Part shown: positions 19,861 through 28,427 of the stretch, in pieces
How the letters are laid out: each line of letters begins with the position of its first letter
Numbering within the stretch: position 1 is the stretch's first letter
Source of the DNA: Nocardia cyriacigeorgica
Lineage (GTDB): Bacteria > Actinomycetota > Actinomycetes > Mycobacteriales > Mycobacteriaceae
DNA length: 64,000 nucleotides
NCBI RefSeq assembly: GCF_005863245.1
Contig: NZ_VBUT01000003.1
Span: 186,001-250,000 of the forward strand
Direction: 5' to 3'
The notes under the pieces: generated by a model
Seen by the model: only the letters and a program-made list of their open reading frames with translations
Told to the model about the DNA's origin: nothing
Databases searched by the model: none
Program-made: the position numbers and the translations under genes

Positions 19861-21237
19861 ATGACCGACCGCCTGGTCGCCTTCGTCACCCTGCTCCGCG
19901 AGCACGGCATCACCGCAGGCCCCAGCGAAACCATCGACGCCGCCGAAGCCATCGTCGCCCTCGGCACCGACAACCCTGATCAGTTACGCTCCGGCCTGGC
20001 CGCAACCCTGCTGCGCCGCAACGGCCAACGTTCGGTGTTCGATCAGCTCTTCGACCTCTACTTCCTCGGCCGAGCCGGATTCGGCGAAGTGCGCGAACCG
20101 AATTCCAACGCCATAGAAACCCTGCGTGACGAACTCGTCACCACCCTCGCCGCCAACAACCTTGATGCCACAACAGAACTCGCCCGCCGCGCCCTCACTG
20201 AACTCGGCGGCTATGGCAGCGGGGGACAGGGCGCAGGCGCATCGGGTGTTGTCACGACAGCCTCCGGCGCAGGTTGGTCGTCGTACTTGACCTTGAAGGC
20301 GCTGCGACCCGACGACCTCGCCGAACGCATCGTCTCCCGAATGGGCAGCGCCACCAGCGAATTCGACACCGCGGTGCACACCATCGAAGCCGACCGCCGC
20401 CTGCGCGCCTTCCGCGCCGCCCTGCAAACCGAGGCCCGCATCCGGTCCGCCGAGCTGCGCGGCACCGACTACATCGCCCGCCGCGGCGTCGAATCCAGCA
20501 GCGACCGCATCGATTTCCTCGGCGCCCGCGAACAGGACCTCGCCGAGATGCGCCGCCTCGTCCACCCGCTGGCCCGCAAGCTCGCCACCCGACTGGCCGC
20601 CCGCCGCCGCAAGGCCGTCCGCGGCCAGATCGACCTGCGCCGCACCCTGCGCGCCTCCATGTCCACCGGCGGCGTCCCCGTCACCCCCGTCCTGCGCGCC
20701 CGCAAACACGGCCGCCCCGACCTCGTCGTGCTCGCCGACCTCTCCGGCTCCGTCACCGGCTTCGCCGAATTCACCCTCCTGCTGGTGTCCGCCCTGCAAG
20801 ACCAGTTCAGCCGCGTCCGCAGCTTCGGCTTCATCGACACCTGCGCCGAAATCACCCCCTGGTTCACCCCCGGCACCCCACCCACCCCCGACCTCACCGC
20901 CCGCATCATCCGCGAATCCGGCGTCACCCGCTTCGGCAGCAGCAACTACGGCGAAGCCCTCGCCGGCTTCGTCACCAACCACCTCGACGCCCTAGGCCCC
21001 CGCACCTCCCTCCTCATCCTCGGCGACGCCCGCACCAACCGCACCGACCCGAATCTCGCCGCGTTGACCCTCATGCTCGACAAGGCCAAACACGCCTACT
21101 GGTTGAACCCCGAACCGGCCCGCTCCTGGAACACCGGGGATTCCGCGGCCCATCTCTACGCGGAGCACGTCACGATGCATGAGTGCCGGAACGTGGTGCA
21201 GTTGGCTGAGGTAGTGGGCAGACTCCTGCCCGCGTGA
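19861..21237 (+). CDS. CoxE-type VWA-domain protein, partner of MoxR
   Basis: The 458-residue protein has a C-terminal VWA domain (LVVLADLSGSVTGFAEFTLL, with the D-x-S-x-S metal-adhesion motif) and a helical N-terminal part (LVAFVTLLREHGITAGPSET) typical of CoxE-like partners of MoxR ATPases. The start at ATG 19861 matches family starts; a GTG at 19804 with a possible ribosome site would add 19 residues. Codon third positions around 20.2-21.1 kb are extremely C-rich, in contrast to the island that follows after 103 bases. Confidence 0.85.
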   Translation: MTDRLVAFVTLLREHGITAGPSETIDAAEAIVALGTDNPDQLRSGLAATLLRRNGQRSVFDQLFDLYFLGRAGFGEVREPNSNAIETLRDELVTTLAANNLDATTELARRALTELGGYGSGGQGAGASGVVTTASGAGWSSYLTLKALRPDDLAERIVSRMGSATSEFDTAVHTIEADRRLRAFRAALQTEARIRSAELRGTDYIARRGVESSSDRIDFLGAREQDLAEMRRLVHPLARKLATRLAARRRKAVRGQIDLRRTLRASMSTGGVPVTPVLRARKHGRPDLVVLADLSGSVTGFAEFTLLLVSALQDQFSRVRSFGFIDTCAEITPWFTPGTPPTPDLTARIIRESGVTRFGSSNYGEALAGFVTNHLDALGPRTSLLILGDARTNRTDPNLAALTLMLDKAKHAYWLNPEPARSWNTGDSAAHLYAEHVTMHECRNVVQLAEVVGRLLPA

Positions 21238-21339
21238 GCGCGGGCGTCGGCCCGCCTGTAACACCACCCGAGTCGGGGAAGATTTCACGCACGAGTTTCC
21301 TCGAAAAAGCAGCGGCGCGGGTGTAGTGAGGCGGGCAGG

Positions 21340-22887
21340 GTGGACAATGCGCAGGAGTGGAGTTTCGACGTCCCGACGACGGGGACCAAGCATCTTCCGC
21401 CGGACCCGCGATATATGGAGGCCTTGAGCAGCCAGGGCTACGGTTTCGAAGCCGCAATCGCCGACCTCGTCGACAACTCCATCGACGCAGGCGCCAAGGA
21501 TGTGGTCATTCACTTCCTGCGCGACGGGGACAGCCTGGTCAGCCTGTTGGTCATCGATGACGGGCGCGGCATGTCCGAGGACGAGCTCGATATCGCCATG
21601 ACCGTCGGCGGCCGCCGGAATTACCAGCCCGGCGCTCTCGGCATGTTCGGCACCGGCCTCAAATCCGCCTCCCTTAGCCACGCGAGTGCCGTCACGGTCG
21701 TCAGCCGCACCAAAACAACGCGCCCTGCCGGTCGGCGCTGGGTGATGGAACACGCATTGGCCGGTTTCCAGTGCGATATCGTTGCGCCTGAATACGCGAT
21801 GTCATTGATCGATCGCTATGACCAGTGTCCGATCCGGTGGAACGGCACCGTGATTCGATGGGATGGGGTGAAGAACTTCCCGACCCGAGGTGGGGGCGGT
21901 CAGACCGACCGCTACCTGCACCGCACCATCAATAAACTGGGGCTGCACCTGGGCCTGCAACTGCATCGCTTCCTTGCGCGGGCGGACTTCAACATCACGA
22001 TCGCGGTCGAGGACATCCGTACCGGTGCGATCTACATGAACTTCGGTGTGCAGCCGCTGGATCCGTTCGGCTACCCGGTCACCGGCCACGCCGACTATCC
22101 GCGCAAGTTCGTGGCCGAGGTCCCGTCGCTCGGACCGGTATTTCTGACTGCCCATATCTGGCCGCCGAAATCGAACGTCGACCAGTACCGGGCGGTCGGC
22201 AGCGTCATCGACCGTCAGGGCTTCTACTTTTGTCGCAACGGTCGGGTCGTCCAGGCCGGCGGCTGGAACAACTTTCGGCAGCCGGAACAGCATCTTTCGC
22301 TTGCGCGGGTGGCCATCGATGTGCCTGACCAACCTGGCGATGTGTTCCGGCTCAGCGTAAAGAAGGAGGGCGTGGAGTCCTCACCGGAATTCCTTACCGC
22401 CTTGGAATCCGCTGCCGACGCCAGTGGAAATCTTTTCGTCGACTATCTCGCCGATGCCCAGCAGACCTACCGGGAGGCCCGGAAAAGAGCGGGCGCGACG
22501 CGTAAGGCGGTCATCCCGCCCGGCCGCGGGTTCGGACCCGAAGTGCGCGAGACGATCGAGGAGGAATTGCCACTCATCCCGGGCGAGGAGCCGATTTCGA
22601 TCCTGTGGCAGAAGCTAGCCGGCGACGAGTTCTTCGACATCGATCGCGAGAACCGGGTCATTGCGCTGAACCGCCGCTACCGCCCCGCGATCCTCGGCGG
22701 CAGGGCAGGCAGCCTGAACGATGCTCCCACCATGAAGGCCTTGCTGTACCTGCTGGTGCACGAGGTTTTCCAGAAGGAGTACAGCGGGCGGCGAGTCAAG
22801 GACAACTTGCAGTTGTGGCAGGCGGTGCTGGTCGCGGCAGCCCGGACCGAGCTGGCGGAAATCTCGGAATCCGGAGGGCAGCAATGA
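21340..22887 (+). CDS. MORC/MutL-like GHKL ATPase of a Z1-type island
   Basis: The 515-residue protein starts at GTG 21340 and opens with a GHKL ATPase domain. The N-box is ADLVDNSIDAGA (residues 41-52, Asn46), with Asp42 where many GHKL enzymes have Glu. IDDGRGM (72-78) and GMFGTGLKSAS (101-110) follow as motifs G1 and G2. Such MORC/MutL-like ATPases are known from restriction-modification islands together with Z1 helicases, where they probably act as ATP-gated clamps on DNA; that role is inferred. The C-terminal 300 residues have no domain I can name. Its stop overlaps the start of the next gene (ATGA). Confidence 0.85.
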   Translation: MDNAQEWSFDVPTTGTKHLPPDPRYMEALSSQGYGFEAAIADLVDNSIDAGAKDVVIHFLRDGDSLVSLLVIDDGRGMSEDELDIAMTVGGRRNYQPGALGMFGTGLKSASLSHASAVTVVSRTKTTRPAGRRWVMEHALAGFQCDIVAPEYAMSLIDRYDQCPIRWNGTVIRWDGVKNFPTRGGGGQTDRYLHRTINKLGLHLGLQLHRFLARADFNITIAVEDIRTGAIYMNFGVQPLDPFGYPVTGHADYPRKFVAEVPSLGPVFLTAHIWPPKSNVDQYRAVGSVIDRQGFYFCRNGRVVQAGGWNNFRQPEQHLSLARVAIDVPDQPGDVFRLSVKKEGVESSPEFLTALESAADASGNLFVDYLADAQQTYREARKRAGATRKAVIPPGRGFGPEVRETIEEELPLIPGEEPISILWQKLAGDEFFDIDRENRVIALNRRYRPAILGGRAGSLNDAPTMKALLYLLVHEVFQKEYSGRRVKDNLQLWQAVLVAAARTELAEISESGGQQ

Positions 22888-25844
22888 ACAGTGAACCCGC
22901 CCTGCGTATCGAGTTGCATACGGCTGTGCTGGCCGATATGGCAGGCAGTCGACCCAAGCGACTGGCGCGTGCGATGGCCTACCAGGCGGAGGACCTTCCG
23001 GACGCAGCCGCACCGTTCGCCGACGAGACAGACTTCCGTGAGACCCTGCTGAACGCGCAGCCCGGCGATCCGATCGTCGACATGTGGCGCAAACAGCTGA
23101 CGCAATGGGATTTCACGGACGCGCCTGCGTGGTCGTCCGAGCCGGCACGAACCGATGGGCGCCGCGCCGATATCTATCGACTGCTGGAAATCGACACCTC
23201 CACCGCCAAACTGCTGGAAGCGCTGGTTCCGGTCTCGAAGGCGGAACTTCCGGTGGTGATCAGCGAGGAATTCGTGCCCTGGTACGACTCCGTGGGACAA
23301 CGTGGACGTCCGTGGTACTGGCCCGCCTACCGTCAGCTGCTCCGAACCAAGGGCTGGTCGGACGAAGCGATTGAAGACCTCAATGTCGCTACCGATAACG
23401 TCGTCGAGCGGCTTGCCGATCCCGCGAGTGCAATGGCGTACCAGTCCAAGGGTCTGGTCGTCGGCTACGTCCAGTCGGGTAAAACCGCCAACTTCACCGG
23501 CGTCATCGCCAAGGCTGTCGACGCCGGATATCGCCTGATCATCGTGCTCGGCGGCACCTTGAACCTCCTGCGGGCTCAGACCCAACGTAGGTTGGACATG
23601 GAATTGGTCGGCCGAGAGAACATCCTGCGCGGAGCCAGTGAATTCGATTCCGATTACGCCGACGACCCGGATTGGGCCCGTGGTCGTTTCGTGGAATTCG
23701 GCGGCCTGCCGTCAGCCCTCGGCGCCTTCGATATCGTGCGCATGACAACGCGCGACAACGACTACAAGAGCCTGCTGCAAGGCATCGTGGCACTCGAGTT
23801 CGAGAAGCAAGAGCCGGCGCTTCCGCTCTACGACGAGCGCAATCTGTACCGCTCCTCGGCCCGACTCATGGTCGTCAAGAAGAACAAGACCGTGCTGTCC
23901 AAGCTCGTCAAGGACCTGAACAAAATCAAGACACCGCTGTCGGAGATCCCGGTCCTGATCATCGACGACGAATCCGACGAGGCCTCGGTCAACACCTCGC
24001 GCCCTAAACCGGATGCCGAGCGCACCGCGATCAATCAGAAGATCTCCGAACTGCTCACCATGCTGCCGAGAGCGCAGTACGTCGGCTACACGGCAACCCC
24101 GTACGCGAACGTCTTCATTGATCCCAGCGATACCGCCGACATCTTCCCCAAGGACTTCATCATCTCGCTCCCGCGCCCCGCGGGCTATATGGGCGCCAGC
24201 GACTTCCACGATCTCGATTCCGATATTCCGGAGGAAGAGCGCACTGTCGCCAACTCCAATGAGCTCGCCCATGTGCGTGACGTCGTGGTCTCCGACGATG
24301 ACGATGTCGCCTGCCTAGAACAGGCCATGGACATGTTCGTCTTGACCGCGGCGATGAAGCTCTTCCGCGCCGAGGCCGACGGTCTGGGCGAGGAAAAATT
24401 CAAGCATCACACCATGCTCATCCACGAGGCGAATTGGGTGCACAGTCATCGAGAACTGCTGGCCCGCGTCACCAAACTCTGGTGGAACGCAGGCTATCTC
24501 GGCGAAGCCGGCCACCGCCGTCTCCGCGCCCTGTTCGACACCGACCTGGCTCCCGTCTCCGCCGCCCGCGCCGGCAGGTACTCGGTACTGCAGTCCTACG
24601 ACGAGCTCATGCCCTACATCGGCCCCGCCGTCATGGAGATCGGCCAGGACAACAAACCGATCATCGTCGTCAACGGCGACAAGGACATCGAAACCGGGGA
24701 GGCCGATTTCGACAAGCGCCGCATCTGGAAAATCCTCATCGGCGGCCAAAAACTCTCGCGCGGCTTCACTGTCGAAGGCCTCACCATCTCCTACTTCCGC
24801 CGCCGAGCCGCCAACGTTTCCGCCCTGATGCAGATGGGGCGCTGGTTCGGATTCCGCGAGGGTTACCGGGATCTGGTGCGGTTGTATATCGGTCGGGAGG
24901 AACAGGGGAGCGGGTCGAAAGGGATCGACCTGTATCGGGCGTTCGAGGCCGTATGCATGGACGAAGACGCCTTCCGCGCCGAGCTCGTGCAGTATGCGGC
25001 GCCGGTCGACGGTTCGCCGCAACTGACGCCGGCGAAGGTGCCCCCGCTGGTTTCGCAGCACCTGCCACTGCTCAGACCGACCAGCCCGAACAAGATGTAC
25101 AACGCACAGCTGATCGAGATCCGGTCTCCGGGGCGGTGGCGAGAACCGTTTGCCTACCCGACGTCATCGGCCGATCTGCGGCACAACACTGCGTTGTGGG
25201 AGCCGGTGTTCGAACGGCTTTCCGCCTCGACGACAGATTTCGCCTACCACTTCGCAGACCAAGGCCGAGTACATCGGCTATCTGCACTGATCGGCCTCCT
25301 TAACGCCGACGAGTTCTTGGCCATTGTCGAAAGCAATCGGTGGCGTGCGCCGGCACAATTCGCGCCGCATCTCGAGTACCTGCGCAGCATCTCGACTGGC
25401 GCAGCGCGGCAGGTGGACGACTGGGTGGTGCTGGCACCGCAACGGCCCCAGCGCGACAAGGAACTCCGTGTCGGTTCTCGCCTGTTCACCCGGTGGGAGC
25501 GGGTTCGTCGCCGCGACCCGCTCTTCGGTGCCATCAGTACGAACCGTCATCGGTCGATCGCGATCCGCATCGCGGGAGGCCTCCCGTCATGTGGCGATCC
25601 CGCTACCGAGGCGCTGGTGCGCCCACGACGGGGTGCGGTCATGGTGCATCCGGTCGTCGAGCCACGGCATCGCAGCGATATCACGGCGGACATGCAGATC
25701 GATCCCGGGAAGCTGGTAATGGCATTCGGCTTCGTCGCACCTGCCTCGGCGACAGGTCGAGACGGGCACGTCATTCGGTTCACCGCTGTGGACTCCGGTG
25801 ATGATTCGGCAATCGTGGAGGTCGGCGAGGGAGCCGACGGCTAG
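22884..25844 (+). CDS. Superfamily II helicase with Z1 domain
   Basis: The 986-residue protein starts at ATG 22884, overlapping the ATPase stop, so the two are coupled. Helicase motifs are clear: motif I GYVQSGKTAN (K200), motif II IIDDESDE (361-366), motif III GYTATPYANV (401-409), and motif VI-like QMGRWFGFR (650-658), preceded by GGQKLSRGFTVEGLTISYFR. That last block and motif VI are characteristic of Z1-associated helicases. About 180 N-terminal and 300 C-terminal residues have no assigned function. It probably translocates on DNA within a defence complex with the GHKL ATPase; this is inferred from genome context of the family. Confidence 0.9.
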   Translation: MNSEPALRIELHTAVLADMAGSRPKRLARAMAYQAEDLPDAAAPFADETDFRETLLNAQPGDPIVDMWRKQLTQWDFTDAPAWSSEPARTDGRRADIYRLLEIDTSTAKLLEALVPVSKAELPVVISEEFVPWYDSVGQRGRPWYWPAYRQLLRTKGWSDEAIEDLNVATDNVVERLADPASAMAYQSKGLVVGYVQSGKTANFTGVIAKAVDAGYRLIIVLGGTLNLLRAQTQRRLDMELVGRENILRGASEFDSDYADDPDWARGRFVEFGGLPSALGAFDIVRMTTRDNDYKSLLQGIVALEFEKQEPALPLYDERNLYRSSARLMVVKKNKTVLSKLVKDLNKIKTPLSEIPVLIIDDESDEASVNTSRPKPDAERTAINQKISELLTMLPRAQYVGYTATPYANVFIDPSDTADIFPKDFIISLPRPAGYMGASDFHDLDSDIPEEERTVANSNELAHVRDVVVSDDDDVACLEQAMDMFVLTAAMKLFRAEADGLGEEKFKHHTMLIHEANWVHSHRELLARVTKLWWNAGYLGEAGHRRLRALFDTDLAPVSAARAGRYSVLQSYDELMPYIGPAVMEIGQDNKPIIVVNGDKDIETGEADFDKRRIWKILIGGQKLSRGFTVEGLTISYFRRRAANVSALMQMGRWFGFREGYRDLVRLYIGREEQGSGSKGIDLYRAFEAVCMDEDAFRAELVQYAAPVDGSPQLTPAKVPPLVSQHLPLLRPTSPNKMYNAQLIEIRSPGRWREPFAYPTSSADLRHNTALWEPVFERLSASTTDFAYHFADQGRVHRLSALIGLLNADEFLAIVESNRWRAPAQFAPHLEYLRSISTGAARQVDDWVVLAPQRPQRDKELRVGSRLFTRWERVRRRDPLFGAISTNRHRSIAIRIAGGLPSCGDPATEALVRPRRGAVMVHPVVEPRHRSDITADMQIDPGKLVMAFGFVAPASATGRDGHVIRFTAVDSGDDSAIVEVGEGADG

Positions 25845-25890
25845 AGCCGTGCTCGTCGGTGCGCCGTTACGGCAAGGACGCGGCCGAGTG

Positions 25891-26901
25891 TCAGCGGTCA
25901 GCCGCGAATTCCTTCTGCGTGATCATCGTTTTGGTCACCTTGATGTCCGCAGTGGAGCGCGGCAGGGCGATATCGGTGTCCTGTCCGAGGGTGCCGCCCG
26001 CATTCTTGAACTCCTCGAAACGCAGCTCCAACCCTTGTCTTGACGGGCGGTAGTCCTCGGATATCGGCGGCTGGAGCTCGACCTGGTGCAGGTCCTGTAG
26101 GCCGTGCTCGAGAATCGGCCCTTCATTCGTGGCCGACATGATCTCCGGACCGACGTGAATTTTCATGTCTGGGGACACACCGATGAGGTTGTGATCGTAG
26201 GCGGCATGGTGGATGCGGCACAGGCTCAGACCGTTCGAGATATCGGCGGCTCCGTGCTCATGTGCGTCCGGAACGATATGTGCGGCCTCCAGCAACCGCG
26301 GTCGGCCCAGCCGGCACATCGCGCACCGGTTCGCATACGCGATCAACACCTGGCTACGGAACTGGGGTTGGTGCAAGCGCTTGTTGGTGACCTGTTGGGC
26401 GTACTTGCGCTCGACCGGTGTGAGGTCGCGCGGATTGCTGACCTTCCGCAATGATTCGTCCAGTGCGATGAGGATCCGTCGGTTCACCGAGTCGTCGTCG
26501 ATGGTGTAGACCGGAAAGATCGGAACGTACCGGATGATCTTTCCTACGTTGATCCATCGGAGCAGGATGAATGGGAGCTCGGTTTCCGCGGTCTTGCGAA
26601 GCTTGACGTTGTCGCCCTTGTCGATGTGTCCGGCGCGGTAGTCGTAGCTGAACAGCGAGTCACCGACCTCGGCATCGGCGTAGGGACTATCCGGCTTGGA
26701 CAAGATGGATAGCGTGGCGGTGAAATCCGCCGGATTGCGGATGCCTCGATTGCGATCGATCAGCGGGAGTCTGGCTCCTCTGATCGAAAACTCTGCCAAA
26801 TCGGAACGCGAAACGAAACCGCCTCTTGCGTCGACCAGCTCGCTTAATGCATCGAATATCTCCAACCGCAGCGCATGCTCCTGATCCAGCCTCACATGCA
26901 C
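25891..26901 (-). CDS. HNH endonuclease, convergent to the Z1 helicase
   Basis: A 336-residue protein reading toward the helicase, 46 bases from its stop. The C-terminal half has a zinc-type HNH nuclease: CAMC (C193, C196), EAAHIVP (H208), SNGLSLC (N223) and HHAAYDHN (H231-H232). The N-terminal 190 residues (GGFVSRSDLAEFSIRGARLP, FTATLSILSKPDSPYADAEV, YDYRAGHIDKGDN) form a conserved module often joined to such HNH domains, perhaps a DNA-recognition domain, not proven. The start is uncertain: GTG 26901 or GTG 26895, with no clear ribosome site. Stretches here are visibly less GC-rich; 26521-26580 is 32 of 60 G+C by hand count. Confidence 0.8.
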   Translation of the reverse strand: MHVRLDQEHALRLEIFDALSELVDARGGFVSRSDLAEFSIRGARLPLIDRNRGIRNPADFTATLSILSKPDSPYADAEVGDSLFSYDYRAGHIDKGDNVKLRKTAETELPFILLRWINVGKIIRYVPIFPVYTIDDDSVNRRILIALDESLRKVSNPRDLTPVERKYAQQVTNKRLHQPQFRSQVLIAYANRCAMCRLGRPRLLEAAHIVPDAHEHGAADISNGLSLCRIHHAAYDHNLIGVSPDMKIHVGPEIMSATNEGPILEHGLQDLHQVELQPPISEDYRPSRQGLELRFEEFKNAGGTLGQDTDIALPRSTADIKVTKTMITQKEFAADR

Positions 26902-27012
26902 AGTGTGCCATGGGATTACGGCTCGAGCTGGTACAAGGAACACGTTCGAATGACATGAGAGTCTGCGAGATTCACGATTGCGGGAGTCGTCCTTGCCGCT
27001 AGCCTGGAACAC

Positions 27013-28161
27013 ATGGACCTCGGGGAGCGGCTCCAGAGTATCCGGAAGCGGCGGGGGCTCACTCAGCGTGAGCTGGCGGAATCCGCCAAGGTGTCGTTGT
27101 CGCTTGTTCGGAAGGTCGAGCAAGGGGAGCGCGACGATGCCCGGATCGATACGCTACGCCGACTGGCTGTCGCGCTCGGCTGTCCGTTGACGGCGCTGCT
27201 CGGGCCCGCTCCCGACCTTCCGGAGAGCGACTCCGCCGATGCGCGGTGGGCGCCGACCCTGGCAGCGCTGCGGCTACCGGCAGAGGATGTGGCCGCGCCG
27301 GCACCTGGGCTGGAGGCCGTGCTCGCGCATGCCACGCGGCTGTATCACGACAACGAGTACGAACAGCTCGCCCGAATTCTGCCGCGCTTGATTCAGGACG
27401 GGAACGGTGCTCCACCGCTGCTGCGATCGCGGGTGCATCAACTCGCCGGGTCGGTGCTGGTCCAAACGCGTCAGCTGGAACCTGCGCGACTGGCCTTGGA
27501 GTCTGCGGTGTCGGACGCAGAAGCCACCGGCAACGTGCTGGATGCGGCGTCCGCTGTCGTCACACTGTGCTGGTCGCTGATCGTGGAACGGCGGTTCGAC
27601 CAGGTGCGTCGACTCTCCACGGAGTGGGCCGACCGGATCGAGCCACGGTTGTCAGCGGCAACGACGCGTGAAATATCCACCTGGGGCTGGCTCCTGCTGC
27701 GTGGTTCGGCGGCAGCTGTCCGCGACAATCGGCCGGACGAGGCCGAGGACATGATGCGGCTGGCCGCGGCGGGAGCGGTTGCGATCCGGCCCGAACGCAG
27801 CCCGTACCACCAGTACTGGACCACCTTCGACCCCGCAACGGTCGCGATGAAACGGGTCGAGAACGCCGTGATCGATGACCGGCCGGACATCGCGCTGCGT
27901 CTCGCGCGTGACATACCGCCAGATCTGCGCCCGACCTCGGACAACCGCAACCGCCATCTGCTCGACGTCGCCGCGGCGCAGGTCGATTTGCGGCGCTACG
28001 ACCGGGCGGTCGATGTGCTGGCGAAGCTGTCGGACGAAGCACGGCCGTGGTTCGTGGAACAGCGATTGGCGCGAGAAATCCTGAGCCGCATCATCACCAA
28101 GCGGCGCACGCTCACACCGCAGATGCGCGACCTTGCCGAAGTGGTCAGGCTCGAGTATTGA
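27013..28161 (+). CDS. XRE-family regulator with a TPR-like C-terminal region
   Basis: The 382-residue protein begins with an XRE helix-turn-helix (RLQSIRKRRGLTQRELAESA, VSLSLVRKVEQGERDDARID) followed by a long alpha-helical region with tetratricopeptide-like periodicity (residues about 90-370). It is divergent from the HNH gene across a 111-bp gap, so it is placed to control that gene and itself. Proteins of this layout are common actinobacterial regulators that bind peptides or partner proteins. The ATG at 27013 starts MDLGERL. Confidence 0.8.
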   Translation: MDLGERLQSIRKRRGLTQRELAESAKVSLSLVRKVEQGERDDARIDTLRRLAVALGCPLTALLGPAPDLPESDSADARWAPTLAALRLPAEDVAAPAPGLEAVLAHATRLYHDNEYEQLARILPRLIQDGNGAPPLLRSRVHQLAGSVLVQTRQLEPARLALESAVSDAEATGNVLDAASAVVTLCWSLIVERRFDQVRRLSTEWADRIEPRLSAATTREISTWGWLLLRGSAAAVRDNRPDEAEDMMRLAAAGAVAIRPERSPYHQYWTTFDPATVAMKRVENAVIDDRPDIALRLARDIPPDLRPTSDNRNRHLLDVAAAQVDLRRYDRAVDVLAKLSDEARPWFVEQRLAREILSRIITKRRTLTPQMRDLAEVVRLEY

Positions 28162-28283
28162 CGTGGCATTTCCGACGAGTACGAGCTGAAAGTGCCATAG
28201 CCACAAGCTCTCTCCCTCGACAAAGCTGCTGACCGGCCCCGCTGCCGGGACGCGGCCGATCCTTCGATCCATGGGACGCGGAC

Positions 28284-28382
28284 GTGAGCGGCTGGGTACT
28301 TCCTGCCGTATACACCATCGCTGTGGGACTCCCGGTTCTTGTGATAGCCGCTGCGATCTGGTGGCCGCACGACGGGGAGTGA
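28284..28382 (+). CDS. 32-residue single-pass membrane peptide
   Basis: A GTG at 28284 opens a frame of 32 residues that starts MSGWVLPAVYTIAVG, continues LPVLVIAAAIWW and ends PHDGE. It is one hydrophobic helix with a short charged tail, the shape of small membrane proteins or peptide effectors. It follows the XRE gene by 122 bases on the same strand. No family is recognised. Short length means the call rests on the clean membrane helix and position. Confidence 0.5.
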   Translation: MSGWVLPAVYTIAVGLPVLVIAAAIWWPHDGE

Positions 28383-28427
28383 GATCACGCGGCGCTACTG
28401 CAACGCCTAAGGATCCAGGCTCCCACG

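Noticed and set aside
22605..22883. Upstream extension of the Z1 helicase
   Set aside because: It would overlap the ATPase gene by 283 bases; ATG 22884 overlapping the stop as ATGA is the normal coupled start.
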